Shown: positions 27,599-36,335 of the stretch, piece after piece
Position numbering within the stretch: the stretch's first letter is position 1
Layout of the letters: every line of letters starts with the position of its first letter
Origin: Filimonas lacunae
Lineage (GTDB): Bacteria > Bacteroidota > Bacteroidia > Chitinophagales > Chitinophagaceae
Length of the DNA stretch: 64,000 nt
NCBI RefSeq assembly: GCF_002355595.1
Contig: NZ_AP017422.1
Span: 248,001-312,000 of the forward strand
Direction: 5' to 3'
The notes under the pieces: model-generated
What the model saw: only the letters and a program-made list of their open reading frames with translations
The model's database searches: none
What the model was told of the DNA's origin: nothing
Position numbers and translations under genes: made by a program

Positions 27599-27614
27599 CT
27601 ATACTATGGTATAG
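27599..27614 (+). promoter_or_regulatory. Candidate HxlR operator
   Basis: CTATAC-TATG-GTATAG is a near-perfect inverted repeat in the 118-bp divergent intergenic region. A related AGTATAGCAATAGTATA follows at 27625-27641, just before the nitroreductase -7 element. The overlap with the promoter fits repression. Confidence 0.5.
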
Positions 27615-27642
27615 CGGTTACAAAAGTATAGCAATAGTATAT

Positions 27643-27650
27643 TAGTTTTG
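27643..27650 (+). promoter_or_regulatory. -7 element of the nitroreductase gene
   Basis: TAGTTTTG matches TAnnTTTG. A weak -33 (GTTA, 27617-27620) lies 22 bp upstream and overlaps the palindrome region. Confidence 0.5.
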
Positions 27651-27692
27651 TTTCCGGTTAAAAAAATACTTACAGAAAATAAAGAAAGGAAT

Positions 27693-28325
27693 ATGAGCTT
27701 ACTTACCGATCTGCAATGGCGTTATGCTACTAAAAAAATGAACGGCCAGGCCGTTTCACAGGATAAAGTGGATTACATACTGGAAGCTGCCAGTTTAGCC
27801 CCCACTTCATCAGGCCTGCAACCATTTGAAATTTTCGTTATCACTAATAAAGAGTTATTACAGCAAATTCATCCTATTGCTTATGGCCAGCAGCAGGTGT
27901 TAGATGCATCGCATGTACTGGTGTTTGCTTCCTGGGATAAGTATACCGAAGAAAGAGTAAATGGTTACTTTAAGTTTTTGAATGCAGAGCGTGGTGTACC
28001 GGATAGTGCAACAGACGACTATCGTAATCGTTTATTAGGCATGTTTGGCGCTATGAGTGAGGAAGATCAGGCTGCACATGCTGCTAAACAAGCTTACATT
28101 GCTTTTGGTGTTGCTATTGCAGCAGCAGCAGAGCAAAAGGTAGATGCTACCCCCATGGAAGGCTTTGTGAAAGCTGATTTGGATAAGCTGTTAAACCTGG
28201 ATGCAAAAGGGTTGAAAAGCGCTACTATTTTACCTTTAGGTTACCGTGATGAGGCGAATGATTGGTTAGTGAACCTGAAAAAAGTACGCAGACCTAAGCA
28301 TCAGTTTATTAACGAGATCAAGTAA
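27693..28325 (+). CDS. Nitroreductase family FMN oxidoreductase
   Basis: 210 residues from the ATG at 27693 (AAAGAAAGGAAT upstream). Matches NfsB/NfnB-like flavin enzymes: LQWRYATKKMNG, AASLAPTSSGLQPFEIFVIT (FMN phosphate binding) and LPLGYRDEANDW near the C-terminus. The reaction would be NAD(P)H-dependent reduction of nitro compounds or quinones. Regulated, by inference, by the divergent HxlR gene. Confidence 0.92.
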   Translation: MSLLTDLQWRYATKKMNGQAVSQDKVDYILEAASLAPTSSGLQPFEIFVITNKELLQQIHPIAYGQQQVLDASHVLVFASWDKYTEERVNGYFKFLNAERGVPDSATDDYRNRLLGMFGAMSEEDQAAHAAKQAYIAFGVAIAAAAEQKVDATPMEGFVKADLDKLLNLDAKGLKSATILPLGYRDEANDWLVNLKKVRRPKHQFINEIK

Positions 28326-28350
28326 TCTCCGTCAGGCAATTGATATATCA

Positions 28351-28380
28351 AAAATGGCATCCACACAGGGATGCCATTTT
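28351..28380. terminator. Bidirectional terminator
   Basis: AAAATGGCATCC and GGATGCCATTTT form a 12-bp stem with A- and T-tracts, between the convergent nitroreductase and GH92 genes. Confidence 0.85.
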
Positions 28381-28399
28381 GCTATGGTGCTATTGGTAT

Positions 28400-30679
28400 T
28401 TACGATTTGGATGGGGGAGGTGTTTGTGTGCCCCAGGTAGTGGGTGTAGCACCCATTTCCAGTATCAGTTCACCCCCATTGGCTATATCACTATGCTCTA
28501 TCCACGACAAAAGGAAAGGCTTGCCGTTTAAAGTGGCAGAACGGATAAACACATTTTTATCGTTCAGGTTGTTGGCCTTTATGATAAACTGTTTGCCGTT
28601 TTCCAGTTGAATAGTGGTTTGTTTAAACCAGGGGGTATTTAACAGGTAATAGCTTTGGCCTGCATTGGGATAAAAGCCCATCATATGAAAAGCCAGCCAG
28701 GACGACATAGCGCCTGAATCGTCATTACCCGGTATGCCGCTGCGGGAGCTGTTATAGTTTTTGTGGATGATTTGACGAATGCGTGTGCTGCTGAGGTCGG
28801 GCCTGTTTATCCAATGATACAGGTTAGGCGTAAGAAAGGAAGGTTCATTACCTACGTTATAAAAGTCTTTGTCAAACAAGGTATCCAACCTGTTTTTAAA
28901 TGCTTCGTTACCACCCGATTTGCGAATTAATGCAGCTACATCATGAGGCACAGATAAAGAATATTCCCACGAGCTGGCTTCGTAAAAAAAGCCACACCAC
29001 CAGCACACACAAATAGGCCAGTCCTGCGCCAGCGGGTTGTTATAAGGTACATAGGCAATTTTACCATTGCTTACACTGCATTGAAAACTATCTACCCATT
29101 TGCCGGCTGCATCTTTAGGCATAATAAAACCAGTAGCGCCATGATCGGTGATAGGTCGCCACAGGTTTTGCCAGTTATCGGCCTGCTTAATATAGCGGTT
29201 GTATTCGCCTTTGCGGTTTAAGGCTTTGGCTACCATAGCCAGGCAATAATCGTCGTAAGCATATTCTATAGTGCGGTTACCTGCCCTTACGTAATTGGTA
29301 CTTACATAGCCAAGGCTATTATAGTCTACCAGGCCACCGCGACCCTCTTTTTCTTCATTACCGCCTGGTGGTACTTCGGCGTCTTTTAACATGGCTTCCA
29401 GTGCCAGGCTGTAGTTAATGCCTTTGAGGTTTTTGAAATAAGCATCTGCAATTAATACTTCGGCATTAGAGCCGCCTTGTGTGCGTCCGTTGCAGTTACC
29501 ACTGCGTGCATCGGGCATATAGCCGTCGCGTTGGTAAATGTTCAGCAGGGAGTTTACAATAGCTACCTGTCGCGAAGGGGTGATTAAGGTGATTAAAGGG
29601 TGCGAGCTGCGGTAGGTATCCCAAATCGCATAGAAGTCATCATAATAAGGCAGGTTGTTATCCCATAAAGGATTTTCGCCGGTACGGTCAACAGGCATCA
29701 GCATGGTGTGATACAGGGCTGTGTAAAACATCTTCTTCTGATCAGCGGTAGCGTCGGTGCCTATGTCAATTTTGCTTAACAGGTTTTCCCATTGCTGTTG
29801 GGTTTGCTGTAAGGTGTTATCAAATTTCCAGTGATTGATTTCTGTTGCTACGTTCTGCTGTGCTTTAGCGCAGCTGATAAATGAAATGCCTATTTTCATT
29901 TGCAGCTCTTCGTCGTTGCTATTGTCAAAAAACAGCATCGCACCTGTTTTAGCACCAGCGTCTACCTGCATTTTTTTACCGGCTGTTAACTGCTCGCCCT
30001 GCCAGGTATGGAAGCTGGTAAAGGGCTTGCTGAACACGGCATAGTAATATACCGTATAGGCAGTGCCGTTGTTCCAGCCGCCGCGTATTCTGCTATAGCC
30101 GCAAACGGAGCTATCGGTAAGTACCTGTGTTTCTGAGCCTACAAACATTTGTGCTTCGCGCGAGTCGGGTATGGCTTTCTCGCCCAGGAAATCGCCGGCA
30201 TCTACTTTAATGGCTTTGCGGTTGTCGTGATTTAAAAAACGGAAACGATAGAACGCCGCTTTGGCGGTAGTGGTAATTTCTGTTTGAATATTCCATTTGG
30301 CCAATGAGGCACTGTAGTAACCTGCCTGCGTGGTTTCGTTACTGCGCAACGATTCCTGCTTAATAGAAGTGAAGTCGCCGGCAAAAGGCATTACGGTAAT
30401 GTTGCCATATTTAGGGCCACCGCCGGTGCCGCTTACATGCACCTGGCTAAAGCCATATAAAGGTTTATCCAGGTCGGGCACGTAGCCACTGTTAGAAGCT
30501 TTGTTATTATCAGGGCCGGGTTTCACCATCCCATAAGGGGCAGAGGGGCCAATGAATATATGTCCATCCCCTTCCGAACCTATGAAAGGATCAACATACG
30601 TTACTTTACGTTGTGCAAATAGTAATAAGGGAGCAAGGGCAAGCAAAAAGCCAGCTCCCCGGAAGGCCAGTTTTTTCAT
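28400..30679 (-). CDS. GH92 family glycosidase (alpha-mannosidase type)
   Basis: 759 residues with a signal peptide (MKKLAFRGAGFLLALAPLLL). GH92 enzymes are Ca-dependent exo-alpha-mannosidases acting on N-glycans or yeast mannan. Motifs: YVDPFIGSEGDGHIFIG near the mature N-terminus, PLWDNNLPYYDDFYAIWDTY in the middle, and the signature GNDDSGAMSSWLAFHMMGFY near 690-710. Periplasmic or surface location. No SusC/D pair is adjacent, so it seems not to be part of a full polysaccharide-utilisation locus. Confidence 0.93.
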   Translation of the reverse strand: MKKLAFRGAGFLLALAPLLLFAQRKVTYVDPFIGSEGDGHIFIGPSAPYGMVKPGPDNNKASNSGYVPDLDKPLYGFSQVHVSGTGGGPKYGNITVMPFAGDFTSIKQESLRSNETTQAGYYSASLAKWNIQTEITTTAKAAFYRFRFLNHDNRKAIKVDAGDFLGEKAIPDSREAQMFVGSETQVLTDSSVCGYSRIRGGWNNGTAYTVYYYAVFSKPFTSFHTWQGEQLTAGKKMQVDAGAKTGAMLFFDNSNDEELQMKIGISFISCAKAQQNVATEINHWKFDNTLQQTQQQWENLLSKIDIGTDATADQKKMFYTALYHTMLMPVDRTGENPLWDNNLPYYDDFYAIWDTYRSSHPLITLITPSRQVAIVNSLLNIYQRDGYMPDARSGNCNGRTQGGSNAEVLIADAYFKNLKGINYSLALEAMLKDAEVPPGGNEEKEGRGGLVDYNSLGYVSTNYVRAGNRTIEYAYDDYCLAMVAKALNRKGEYNRYIKQADNWQNLWRPITDHGATGFIMPKDAAGKWVDSFQCSVSNGKIAYVPYNNPLAQDWPICVCWWCGFFYEASSWEYSLSVPHDVAALIRKSGGNEAFKNRLDTLFDKDFYNVGNEPSFLTPNLYHWINRPDLSSTRIRQIIHKNYNSSRSGIPGNDDSGAMSSWLAFHMMGFYPNAGQSYYLLNTPWFKQTTIQLENGKQFIIKANNLNDKNVFIRSATLNGKPFLLSWIEHSDIANGGELILEMGATPTTWGTQTPPPSKS

Positions 30680-30740
30680 GGCAGAAAGGTAATGTCATCC
30701 TGCTAAATGCGTATGTGATTTTTTCTAAAACGTTTTCGTG

Positions 30741-30773
30741 AAAAAAAAGAAGCCGGCCATAAAGGCCAGCTTC
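30741..30773 (-). terminator. Terminator of the SDR gene
   Basis: GAAGC-C-GGCC-ATAAA-GGCC-A-GCTTC hairpin (30749-30773) with one mismatch, followed on the minus strand by eight T. Confidence 0.8.
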
Positions 30774-30797
30774 CCCGCACAGCATATCCTACACACG

Positions 30798-31667
30798 TTA
30801 TGTATTCAATACTGTGCCCCCGTTAGGATGTAAAACCTGACCGTTAATAAACGTACTTTCTTTACAGGCCAGGAATACATAACAGGGCGCTATTTCAACA
30901 GGTTGTGCCGGGCGACCCATAGCAATATCTTGTCCAAAAGAAGCCACTTTTTCTTCATCAAAAGAAGAAGGGATCAGTGGCGTCCACACCGGCCCGGGGG
31001 CAACGCCATTCACGCGTATTCCTTTTTTAATGAGCTGTTGCGACAGGCTGCGGGTAAAGGAAACGATAGCGCCTTTTGTGGAAGAATAATCCAGCAAAGC
31101 TTCACTGCCCCGGTAAGCGGTTACAGATGTGGTATTGATAATGGTGCTGCCCTCTTTTAAATAAGGTACTGCATGCTTGGTAAGGTAGAATTGCGAAAAT
31201 ATGTTGGTGGCAAAGGTGGTTTCCAGTTGCTCGGCAGTGATTTGTTCAATGCTTTCCTGTGGAAACTGCACGGCTGCATTGTTCACTACAATATCAATAG
31301 TGCCAAATGCTTCCACAGTGCGGGCTACCACGTCCTGCGCATTTACTTCCTTCCGCAGATCGGTAGATATCAGCAGCACCTGTTTGCCGTATTTGTTTTT
31401 GATAATTTCACCGGTTTCCCGCGCATCTGTATGTTCATCCAGGTATACAATGGCTACGTTAGCACCTTCTTTGGCAAAGGCAATGGCTACGGCTTTGCCA
31501 ATGCCGCTATCGCCGCCGGTGATAATAGCTGCCTTGCCCTGCAGGCGGTTACAGCCGGGCTCGTCTGTGTCATATACAGGAGAAGGGTGCATCTGTTGTT
31601 CTGTGCCCGGTTGCTTTACCTGGTATTGTGGTGGTATTTGTTGGGGCATCGTGTTTGTTGTTTCCAT
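30798..31667 (-). CDS. Short-chain dehydrogenase/reductase, stress type
   Basis: 289 residues. A Gln/Pro-rich N-terminal tail (about 1-40) precedes the Rossmann fold with TGGDSGIGKA (about 50-59), NNAAV, and the catalytic YSSTK. The C-terminal ASFGQDIAMGRPAQPVEIAP follows the YghA/YdaD general-stress group of NAD(P)-dependent oxidoreductases, for which GSP39 of Bacillus is the reference. Cytoplasmic. The neighbouring DUF892 gene lies upstream on the same strand but is separated by a terminator. Confidence 0.92.
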   Translation of the reverse strand: METTNTMPQQIPPQYQVKQPGTEQQMHPSPVYDTDEPGCNRLQGKAAIITGGDSGIGKAVAIAFAKEGANVAIVYLDEHTDARETGEIIKNKYGKQVLLISTDLRKEVNAQDVVARTVEAFGTIDIVVNNAAVQFPQESIEQITAEQLETTFATNIFSQFYLTKHAVPYLKEGSTIINTTSVTAYRGSEALLDYSSTKGAIVSFTRSLSQQLIKKGIRVNGVAPGPVWTPLIPSSFDEEKVASFGQDIAMGRPAQPVEIAPCYVFLACKESTFINGQVLHPNGGTVLNT

Positions 31668-31717
31668 AGTTGCTGATTTTAAATCTGGTTATACATTTCA
31701 TTTACGGGCTGAATAAA

Positions 31718-31744
31718 AAAGCCCCGTGTATAAAACGGGGCTTT
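31718..31744 (-). terminator. Terminator of the DUF892 gene
   Basis: AAAGCCCCGT and ACGGGGCTTT form a 10-bp stem with a 7-nt loop. On the minus strand it is followed by TTTTTATTC. Confidence 0.8.
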
Positions 31745-31761
31745 CCACTCTTCACCTGCAC

Positions 31762-32346
31762 TTATTCAGCCTCCACTTCTTCTGCTGCTTCATAGTTGAC
31801 ATGGTTTTCAGCTATGCTGGTAAGCAGCGTATCAGTTTCTTTTTCTTCCTCCAATGTTTCGCGTAATAGTTGCGAAATAGCGGTTAAGCCCAGTGTTTCG
31901 GCCAGTTGCGCCAGGCTGCCATACGTAGCTATTTCATAATGTTCTACTTTTTGCGCTGCCATAATCAATCCCACATCACGGGTGGCAGTACCCGCTTCTG
32001 TATCTTCTATAATGCTTTCGCCTTCAGTGGTAATACCTGCAATAGCTTCGCATTTTTTGCCACGGGCGGGCTTATTCAATAGTTCAAATACCTGCTCCAG
32101 TCTTTCTATATGCGTTTTGCTTTGTTCAGTATGTTCTGTAAAAGCTTGCTTCAGTTCTTCCGATGTAGCAGCTTTTTTCATTTTAGGCAGTGTTTTTACA
32201 ATGTGTTTTTCTGCCCAGTAAATGTCTTTTAGTTCATCTTCAAAAAAAGACTGTAACATAGAGTCATGTTCGCCTTGTCCCACGTTTCGGGTTGTAGTGG
32301 TAGCTGTCTTCTTTTTGGTAGTTGGTTTAACAGATGTACTTGCCAT
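31762..32346 (-). CDS. DUF892 (YciE/YciF-like) ferritin-like protein
   Basis: 194 residues. A Lys/Thr-rich tail (about 1-22) precedes a helical bundle with EDELKDIYWAEKHIVKTLPK, EHTEQSKTHIERLEQVF, AAQKVEHYEIATYGSLAQLA and LRETLEEEKETDTLLTSI. These carry the Glu/His residues of the ferritin-like diiron fold of DUF892. YciF-type proteins are induced by stress. It lies upstream of an SDR gene of the general-stress group. Confidence 0.9.
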   Translation of the reverse strand: MASTSVKPTTKKKTATTTTRNVGQGEHDSMLQSFFEDELKDIYWAEKHIVKTLPKMKKAATSEELKQAFTEHTEQSKTHIERLEQVFELLNKPARGKKCEAIAGITTEGESIIEDTEAGTATRDVGLIMAAQKVEHYEIATYGSLAQLAETLGLTAISQLLRETLEEEKETDTLLTSIAENHVNYEAAEEVEAE

Positions 32347-32528
32347 AGGTTATTCTTTTATGAAATGGTTTAATTACTTTCTATAAAATGTAAAAATAAC
32401 TGTGCCACGGTGTAGCCATGGCTAGCGCCAGGAGAAGCGCTACTGAAATGTGTACAAACTTGCACGAATTGTGTAAACGATGGGTTAGCAAAATGTGTAT
32501 CTTCCTCACGTAAAATTCACAGGTATTT

Positions 32529-34391
32529 ATGCAACAGACGTTTTTATTCCAGGCCATGATTTACCTGGCAGCAGCCGTAGTGATGGTGCCATTGGCTAAA
32601 AAGGCCGGGCTGGGCTCGGTGCTGGGTTATTTAATAGCAGGTATTATTATAGGGCCTGCCTGTTTGCAGTTTATTGGCAAAGAGGGAGAAGATCTGATGC
32701 ACTTTGCCGAGTTTGGCGTGGTGATGATGTTGTTTGTGATAGGGCTGGAGCTGGAGCCGCTTCGCCTGTGGCGCTTGCGTAAATCTATAGCCGGGCTGGG
32801 TGGTTTACAGGTAGCCCTTACTACCCTGGCAATAGCCGGTGGGGCTATGTTGTTGCAGGTAAGCTGGAAGCAGTCGCTGGCGCTGGGTATGATTGTGTCG
32901 TTGTCTTCTACCGCTATCGTATTGCAATCGTTAAACGAAAAAGGATTAATGAAAACCGCAGCGGGCCAATCGTCTTTTGCGGTATTGCTTTTCCAGGATA
33001 TAGCGGTGATTCCTATACTGGCCATCTTTCCCTTGCTGGCCAGTGAAATGCCTGCTACAGCAGGCGCTGCCAAAGACCCGCATAATCTGGTGAGTGCATT
33101 GCCGGCATGGGGGCAAACGTTGATTGTGTTAGGTTCTGTGGCTGTGGTGGTAGTGCTGGGGCGGTATGTAATGCGCCCGGTGTTTCGGTTTATAGCCAAA
33201 ACGGGCATGCGTGAAATGTTTACCGCTATGGTATTATTACTAGTGGTGGGCATTGCGGTGTTAATGACCACGGTGGGACTTAGCCCTGCACTGGGGGCGT
33301 TTTTAGCCGGGGTGGTACTGGCTAACAGTGAATACAGGCATGAGCTGGAAAGCGATATAGATCCCTTTAAAGGACTGTTGCTCGGCTTGTTTTTTATAGC
33401 AGTAGGCGCCAATATCAACTTTCATTTTATCATAGCAAAACCTTTACTCATACTTGGTTTAGTGGCGGGCGTGATGTGTTGTAAGATGCTGGTGTTGCTG
33501 GTGTTGGGTAAATTGTTCCGCTTAACAAAAGATCAGAATTCTATATTCAGTACTGCCTTATGCCAGGTGGGAGAGTTTGCCTTTGTATTGTTCAATTTCT
33601 CTTTACAGGAAGGCATACTGTCAAAAGAGATCACAGAAATTATGGTGGCAGTAGTGGCTATCAGCATGGCCTTTACACCACTGATTATGACGCTGAACCA
33701 GAAAATATTGAATGTGTTTGCCAAGCCGGTAGAAGTGCCACACCAGGCCAGCGATGTGGCTGAAGAAGATAACCCGGTTATTATTGCGGGGTATGGGCAT
33801 TTCGGCACTACCATCGGCCGTTTTTTACGGGCGCATAATATAGCCACCACCGTATTGGATGTAAACAGTGATAACGTGGATTGGTTAAGGCGGGCAGGTT
33901 TTAAAGTGTATTATGGCGATGCCAGCCGGCACGACCTGCTGGAAATAGCCGGCGCACACAAGGCCAAACTGATAATTATAGCCATAGGCGATGAGGAGAA
34001 AAGGCTGGAAACCATTGAAACGGTGAAGAAGCATTTTCCTAACCTGCGCATGCTGGTGCGGGCCACTAACCGTTACGATGCCTACGACCTGATGAATGCA
34101 GGTATTTTAAATATCTACCGTGAAACCCTCGATACCAGTTTACGGGTTGGGGTAGATACGCTTAAGTTTTTGGGCTACTCGCCCGAAGAAGCTACCCGCA
34201 GCGCCAAAACCTTTTTTATACATGATGAACAGGCATTGAAGCATTTGTCGGCCATTCGCAATGCCGATGAATATGTAGTGGCGGTACGGGAAAACAATGC
34301 CGAACTGGAAAGGCTGCTGCAGGCCGACCAGGAAGCGCCCAACCTGGACAAAGCGGAGCCTAAAGACAAGAATTGTTTGGCTCTTGGGTAA
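32529..34391 (+). CDS. CPA2 family monovalent cation:proton antiporter (KefB/KefC-like)
   Basis: 620 residues. About 12 membrane segments fill residues 5-390 (e.g. LGSVLGYLIAGIIIGPA, and LSPALGAFLAGVVLANSEY with the CPA2 pattern). A cytoplasmic TrkA_N domain starts near 414 with NAD-binding IIAGYGHFGTTIGRFL, and residues 540-600 form a TrkA_C-like tail. It would exchange K+ or Na+ for H+ at the inner membrane. The KefF ancillary subunit is not adjacent. The last residues are polar and unremarkable. Confidence 0.92.
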   Translation: MQQTFLFQAMIYLAAAVVMVPLAKKAGLGSVLGYLIAGIIIGPACLQFIGKEGEDLMHFAEFGVVMMLFVIGLELEPLRLWRLRKSIAGLGGLQVALTTLAIAGGAMLLQVSWKQSLALGMIVSLSSTAIVLQSLNEKGLMKTAAGQSSFAVLLFQDIAVIPILAIFPLLASEMPATAGAAKDPHNLVSALPAWGQTLIVLGSVAVVVVLGRYVMRPVFRFIAKTGMREMFTAMVLLLVVGIAVLMTTVGLSPALGAFLAGVVLANSEYRHELESDIDPFKGLLLGLFFIAVGANINFHFIIAKPLLILGLVAGVMCCKMLVLLVLGKLFRLTKDQNSIFSTALCQVGEFAFVLFNFSLQEGILSKEITEIMVAVVAISMAFTPLIMTLNQKILNVFAKPVEVPHQASDVAEEDNPVIIAGYGHFGTTIGRFLRAHNIATTVLDVNSDNVDWLRRAGFKVYYGDASRHDLLEIAGAHKAKLIIIAIGDEEKRLETIETVKKHFPNLRMLVRATNRYDAYDLMNAGILNIYRETLDTSLRVGVDTLKFLGYSPEEATRSAKTFFIHDEQALKHLSAIRNADEYVVAVRENNAELERLLQADQEAPNLDKAEPKDKNCLALG

Positions 34392-34467
34392 AAATTCACC
34401 CCTTATTTTAGCTGCTTTACCCGCTCTGAATGGGCGGGTTACGTTAGGATAGTGCATCTTTGGTGAG

Positions 34468-35460
34468 ATGAAACTGCCCTCCGAAAAAAAGATTACGCTG
34501 TATGGCGCACTGGCGATAGCACTGATGGTAAATATACCCAGGTTATCGGCATTGCGCACGGGTGCAGTGATGGCGCAGTATGCCATGGTAAACCCTTTTG
34601 AGCTGGTTTTTCAGATAGGGTTCAATTTTCTGTTCTGTTACCTGGTATTCTTATATAACATGCAAGGGCAAAATGCCTTTAAGCTGAGGCTGGGGCAAAA
34701 TGTGCTGATTTTGCTGACGGGGGTAATTGTAGGCGCCTATATACAGCGCCATGTATTCAACCCTCATATAATAAGGCAGTTTTACCGGGTAACGTACCTG
34801 GCGCGTTTTTTTACGTGCATGGTGGTAGAGTTATTGGTAGTTCGTATATTGTATCTGGTGCGCGAAACCCGTGCCCGCGAGCTGGAAGCCGAGCAAGCGA
34901 AGACCCGTTTTGTAAAGGCAGAACTGGCTTTGCTGAAACAGCAATTAAATCCGCATTTCTTTTTTAACTCGCTTAGTACCCTGGCGGGCATTGTGCGGGA
35001 AGATCCCGCCAAGGCACAACGGTTTATCGGGCATTTGTCTAAGATATTCCGGGGGTTATTACAGCATAACGAATCGGTAATAACCGTGCGGGAAGAATTA
35101 AAAGAGCTGGAAGCATACACAGCCTTGCTGAAAATGCGTTTTGAGAATAGTATTGATATAGATATAGAAGTACCCGAAAACTATCTGCATAAAACATTGC
35201 CACATTTGAGCATACAGCCCCTGATAGAAAATGCAGCCAAGCATAACAAGGCTACAGCAGCTATGCCTTTGCATATTCATGTAAAAGCATACAATGGATG
35301 CATTTATGTGCAAAACAACCTGCAGCCGGTAGGTTTTGTGCAGGAGCAAAGTGGTACCGGCCTGGTAAACCTCAGCGAGCGGTTTCGCCTGCTGATGGGA
35401 ACTGAAATTTCCATTACCCGTACAGATCAGCATTTTATAGTTTCCTTACCCTTAAACTAA
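34468..35460 (+). CDS. LytS-type sensor histidine kinase
   Basis: 330 residues. Four membrane segments (about 10-24, 45-63, 76-91 and 112-130) and a coiled linker precede the His_kinase motif QQLNPHFFFNSLS (His163). The ATPase domain has IQPLIENAAKHN (N box) and EQSGTGLVNLSERFRL (G box). Encoded 6 bp before its response regulator. The adjacent genes do not reveal the signal. Confidence 0.9.
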   Translation: MKLPSEKKITLYGALAIALMVNIPRLSALRTGAVMAQYAMVNPFELVFQIGFNFLFCYLVFLYNMQGQNAFKLRLGQNVLILLTGVIVGAYIQRHVFNPHIIRQFYRVTYLARFFTCMVVELLVVRILYLVRETRARELEAEQAKTRFVKAELALLKQQLNPHFFFNSLSTLAGIVREDPAKAQRFIGHLSKIFRGLLQHNESVITVREELKELEAYTALLKMRFENSIDIDIEVPENYLHKTLPHLSIQPLIENAAKHNKATAAMPLHIHVKAYNGCIYVQNNLQPVGFVQEQSGTGLVNLSERFRLLMGTEISITRTDQHFIVSLPLN

Positions 35461-35466
35461 ACTAAC

Positions 35467-36246
35467 ATGCCCCTGCGAATCCTTATCATTGAAGACGAAC
35501 CTGCCAATGCCCGGAACCTGGAGTTTATGCTGGGCGAAATAGACGCAACTGCTGTGATTGTTGCTGTGCTGCCAGGGGTGGAAGAATCGGTAGCCTGGTT
35601 ACAGCAACATGCGCAGGCATGTGATGTTATTTTTATGGATATCCGGTTAAGCGATGGCCTGTCGTTTGAAATTTTTCACAAAGTAACCGTTCAACAGCCC
35701 GTTATATTCGTTACCGCTTATGATAACTATGCCCTGCAGGCATTTAAGGTCAATGGTATTGATTATATTTTAAAGCCTTACGACCAGGAAGAGATAAAGC
35801 AGGCCCTGGAAAAATATCATCGTTTATACACCGGCAGCCAAACGGCCTTGCCCGATCCCTTGCAGATAGCGCAACTGCTAAAAAGTTTGCAACAAGGTAA
35901 GCCGGTGTATAAACAGTCGTTCCTGGTGCAGTTCAGAGAAAAGCTGATTCCGCTCGATGCAGCGCATATTGCCTGGTTTTATACGGCCAACGAGATTGTT
36001 CATGCCTGCACGCGGGAAAATAAACAGTATATTATCGACTACACGCTGGAGCAATTGCAACAGCAATTAAACCCCCAACAGTTTTTCAGGGCCAACCGGC
36101 AGTTTATTATACAGCGCAATGCTATACAGGAAATAGACCTGTATTTCAATGGCCGTTTGTATATCAAACTCTCTCCGGAACCCGGCGAAAAAGTGCTGAT
36201 CAGTAAGGCCCGCGTGCCGGAATTTAAGGCCTGGTTAGATAATTAA
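35467..36246 (+). CDS. LytTR-family response regulator
   Basis: 259 residues. Receiver domain with acidic ED near 9-11, phosphoacceptor Asp58 (IFMDIR) and YILKPY. The LytTR domain at about 155-255 has YKQSFLVQFREKLIPLDAAH and RANRQFIIQRNAI. The pair with the kinase at 34468 is separate from the one at 21.9-23.7 kb. Two similar 18-bp sequences 42 bp apart follow its stop and may be its binding sites. Confidence 0.92.
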   Translation: MPLRILIIEDEPANARNLEFMLGEIDATAVIVAVLPGVEESVAWLQQHAQACDVIFMDIRLSDGLSFEIFHKVTVQQPVIFVTAYDNYALQAFKVNGIDYILKPYDQEEIKQALEKYHRLYTGSQTALPDPLQIAQLLKSLQQGKPVYKQSFLVQFREKLIPLDAAHIAWFYTANEIVHACTRENKQYIIDYTLEQLQQQLNPQQFFRANRQFIIQRNAIQEIDLYFNGRLYIKLSPEPGEKVLISKARVPEFKAWLDN

Positions 36247-36259
36247 TACTTCGCCCCCG

Positions 36260-36320
36260 TAGTTAGCAGCTTCACCCGTTTTGGAGCCAACTGCACCACC
36301 ATAGTTACAGAGCTTTACCC
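36260..36320. promoter_or_regulatory. Two similar sequences 42 bp apart upstream of the fusion gene
   Basis: TAGTTAGCAGCTTCACCC (from 36260) and TAGTTACAGAGCTTTACCC (from 36302) share the start and the AGCTT-ACCC end. The spacing is 42 bp (2 x 21). Possible LytTR target upstream of the desaturase gene. Confidence 0.35.
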
Positions 36321-36335
36321 TGTAATTAAAAACAA

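Noticed and set aside
32627-33418. 263-codon open frame on the minus strand
   Set aside because: Antisense to the antiporter membrane segments; low-complexity Thr/Ala/Ser composition typical of a mirror frame.
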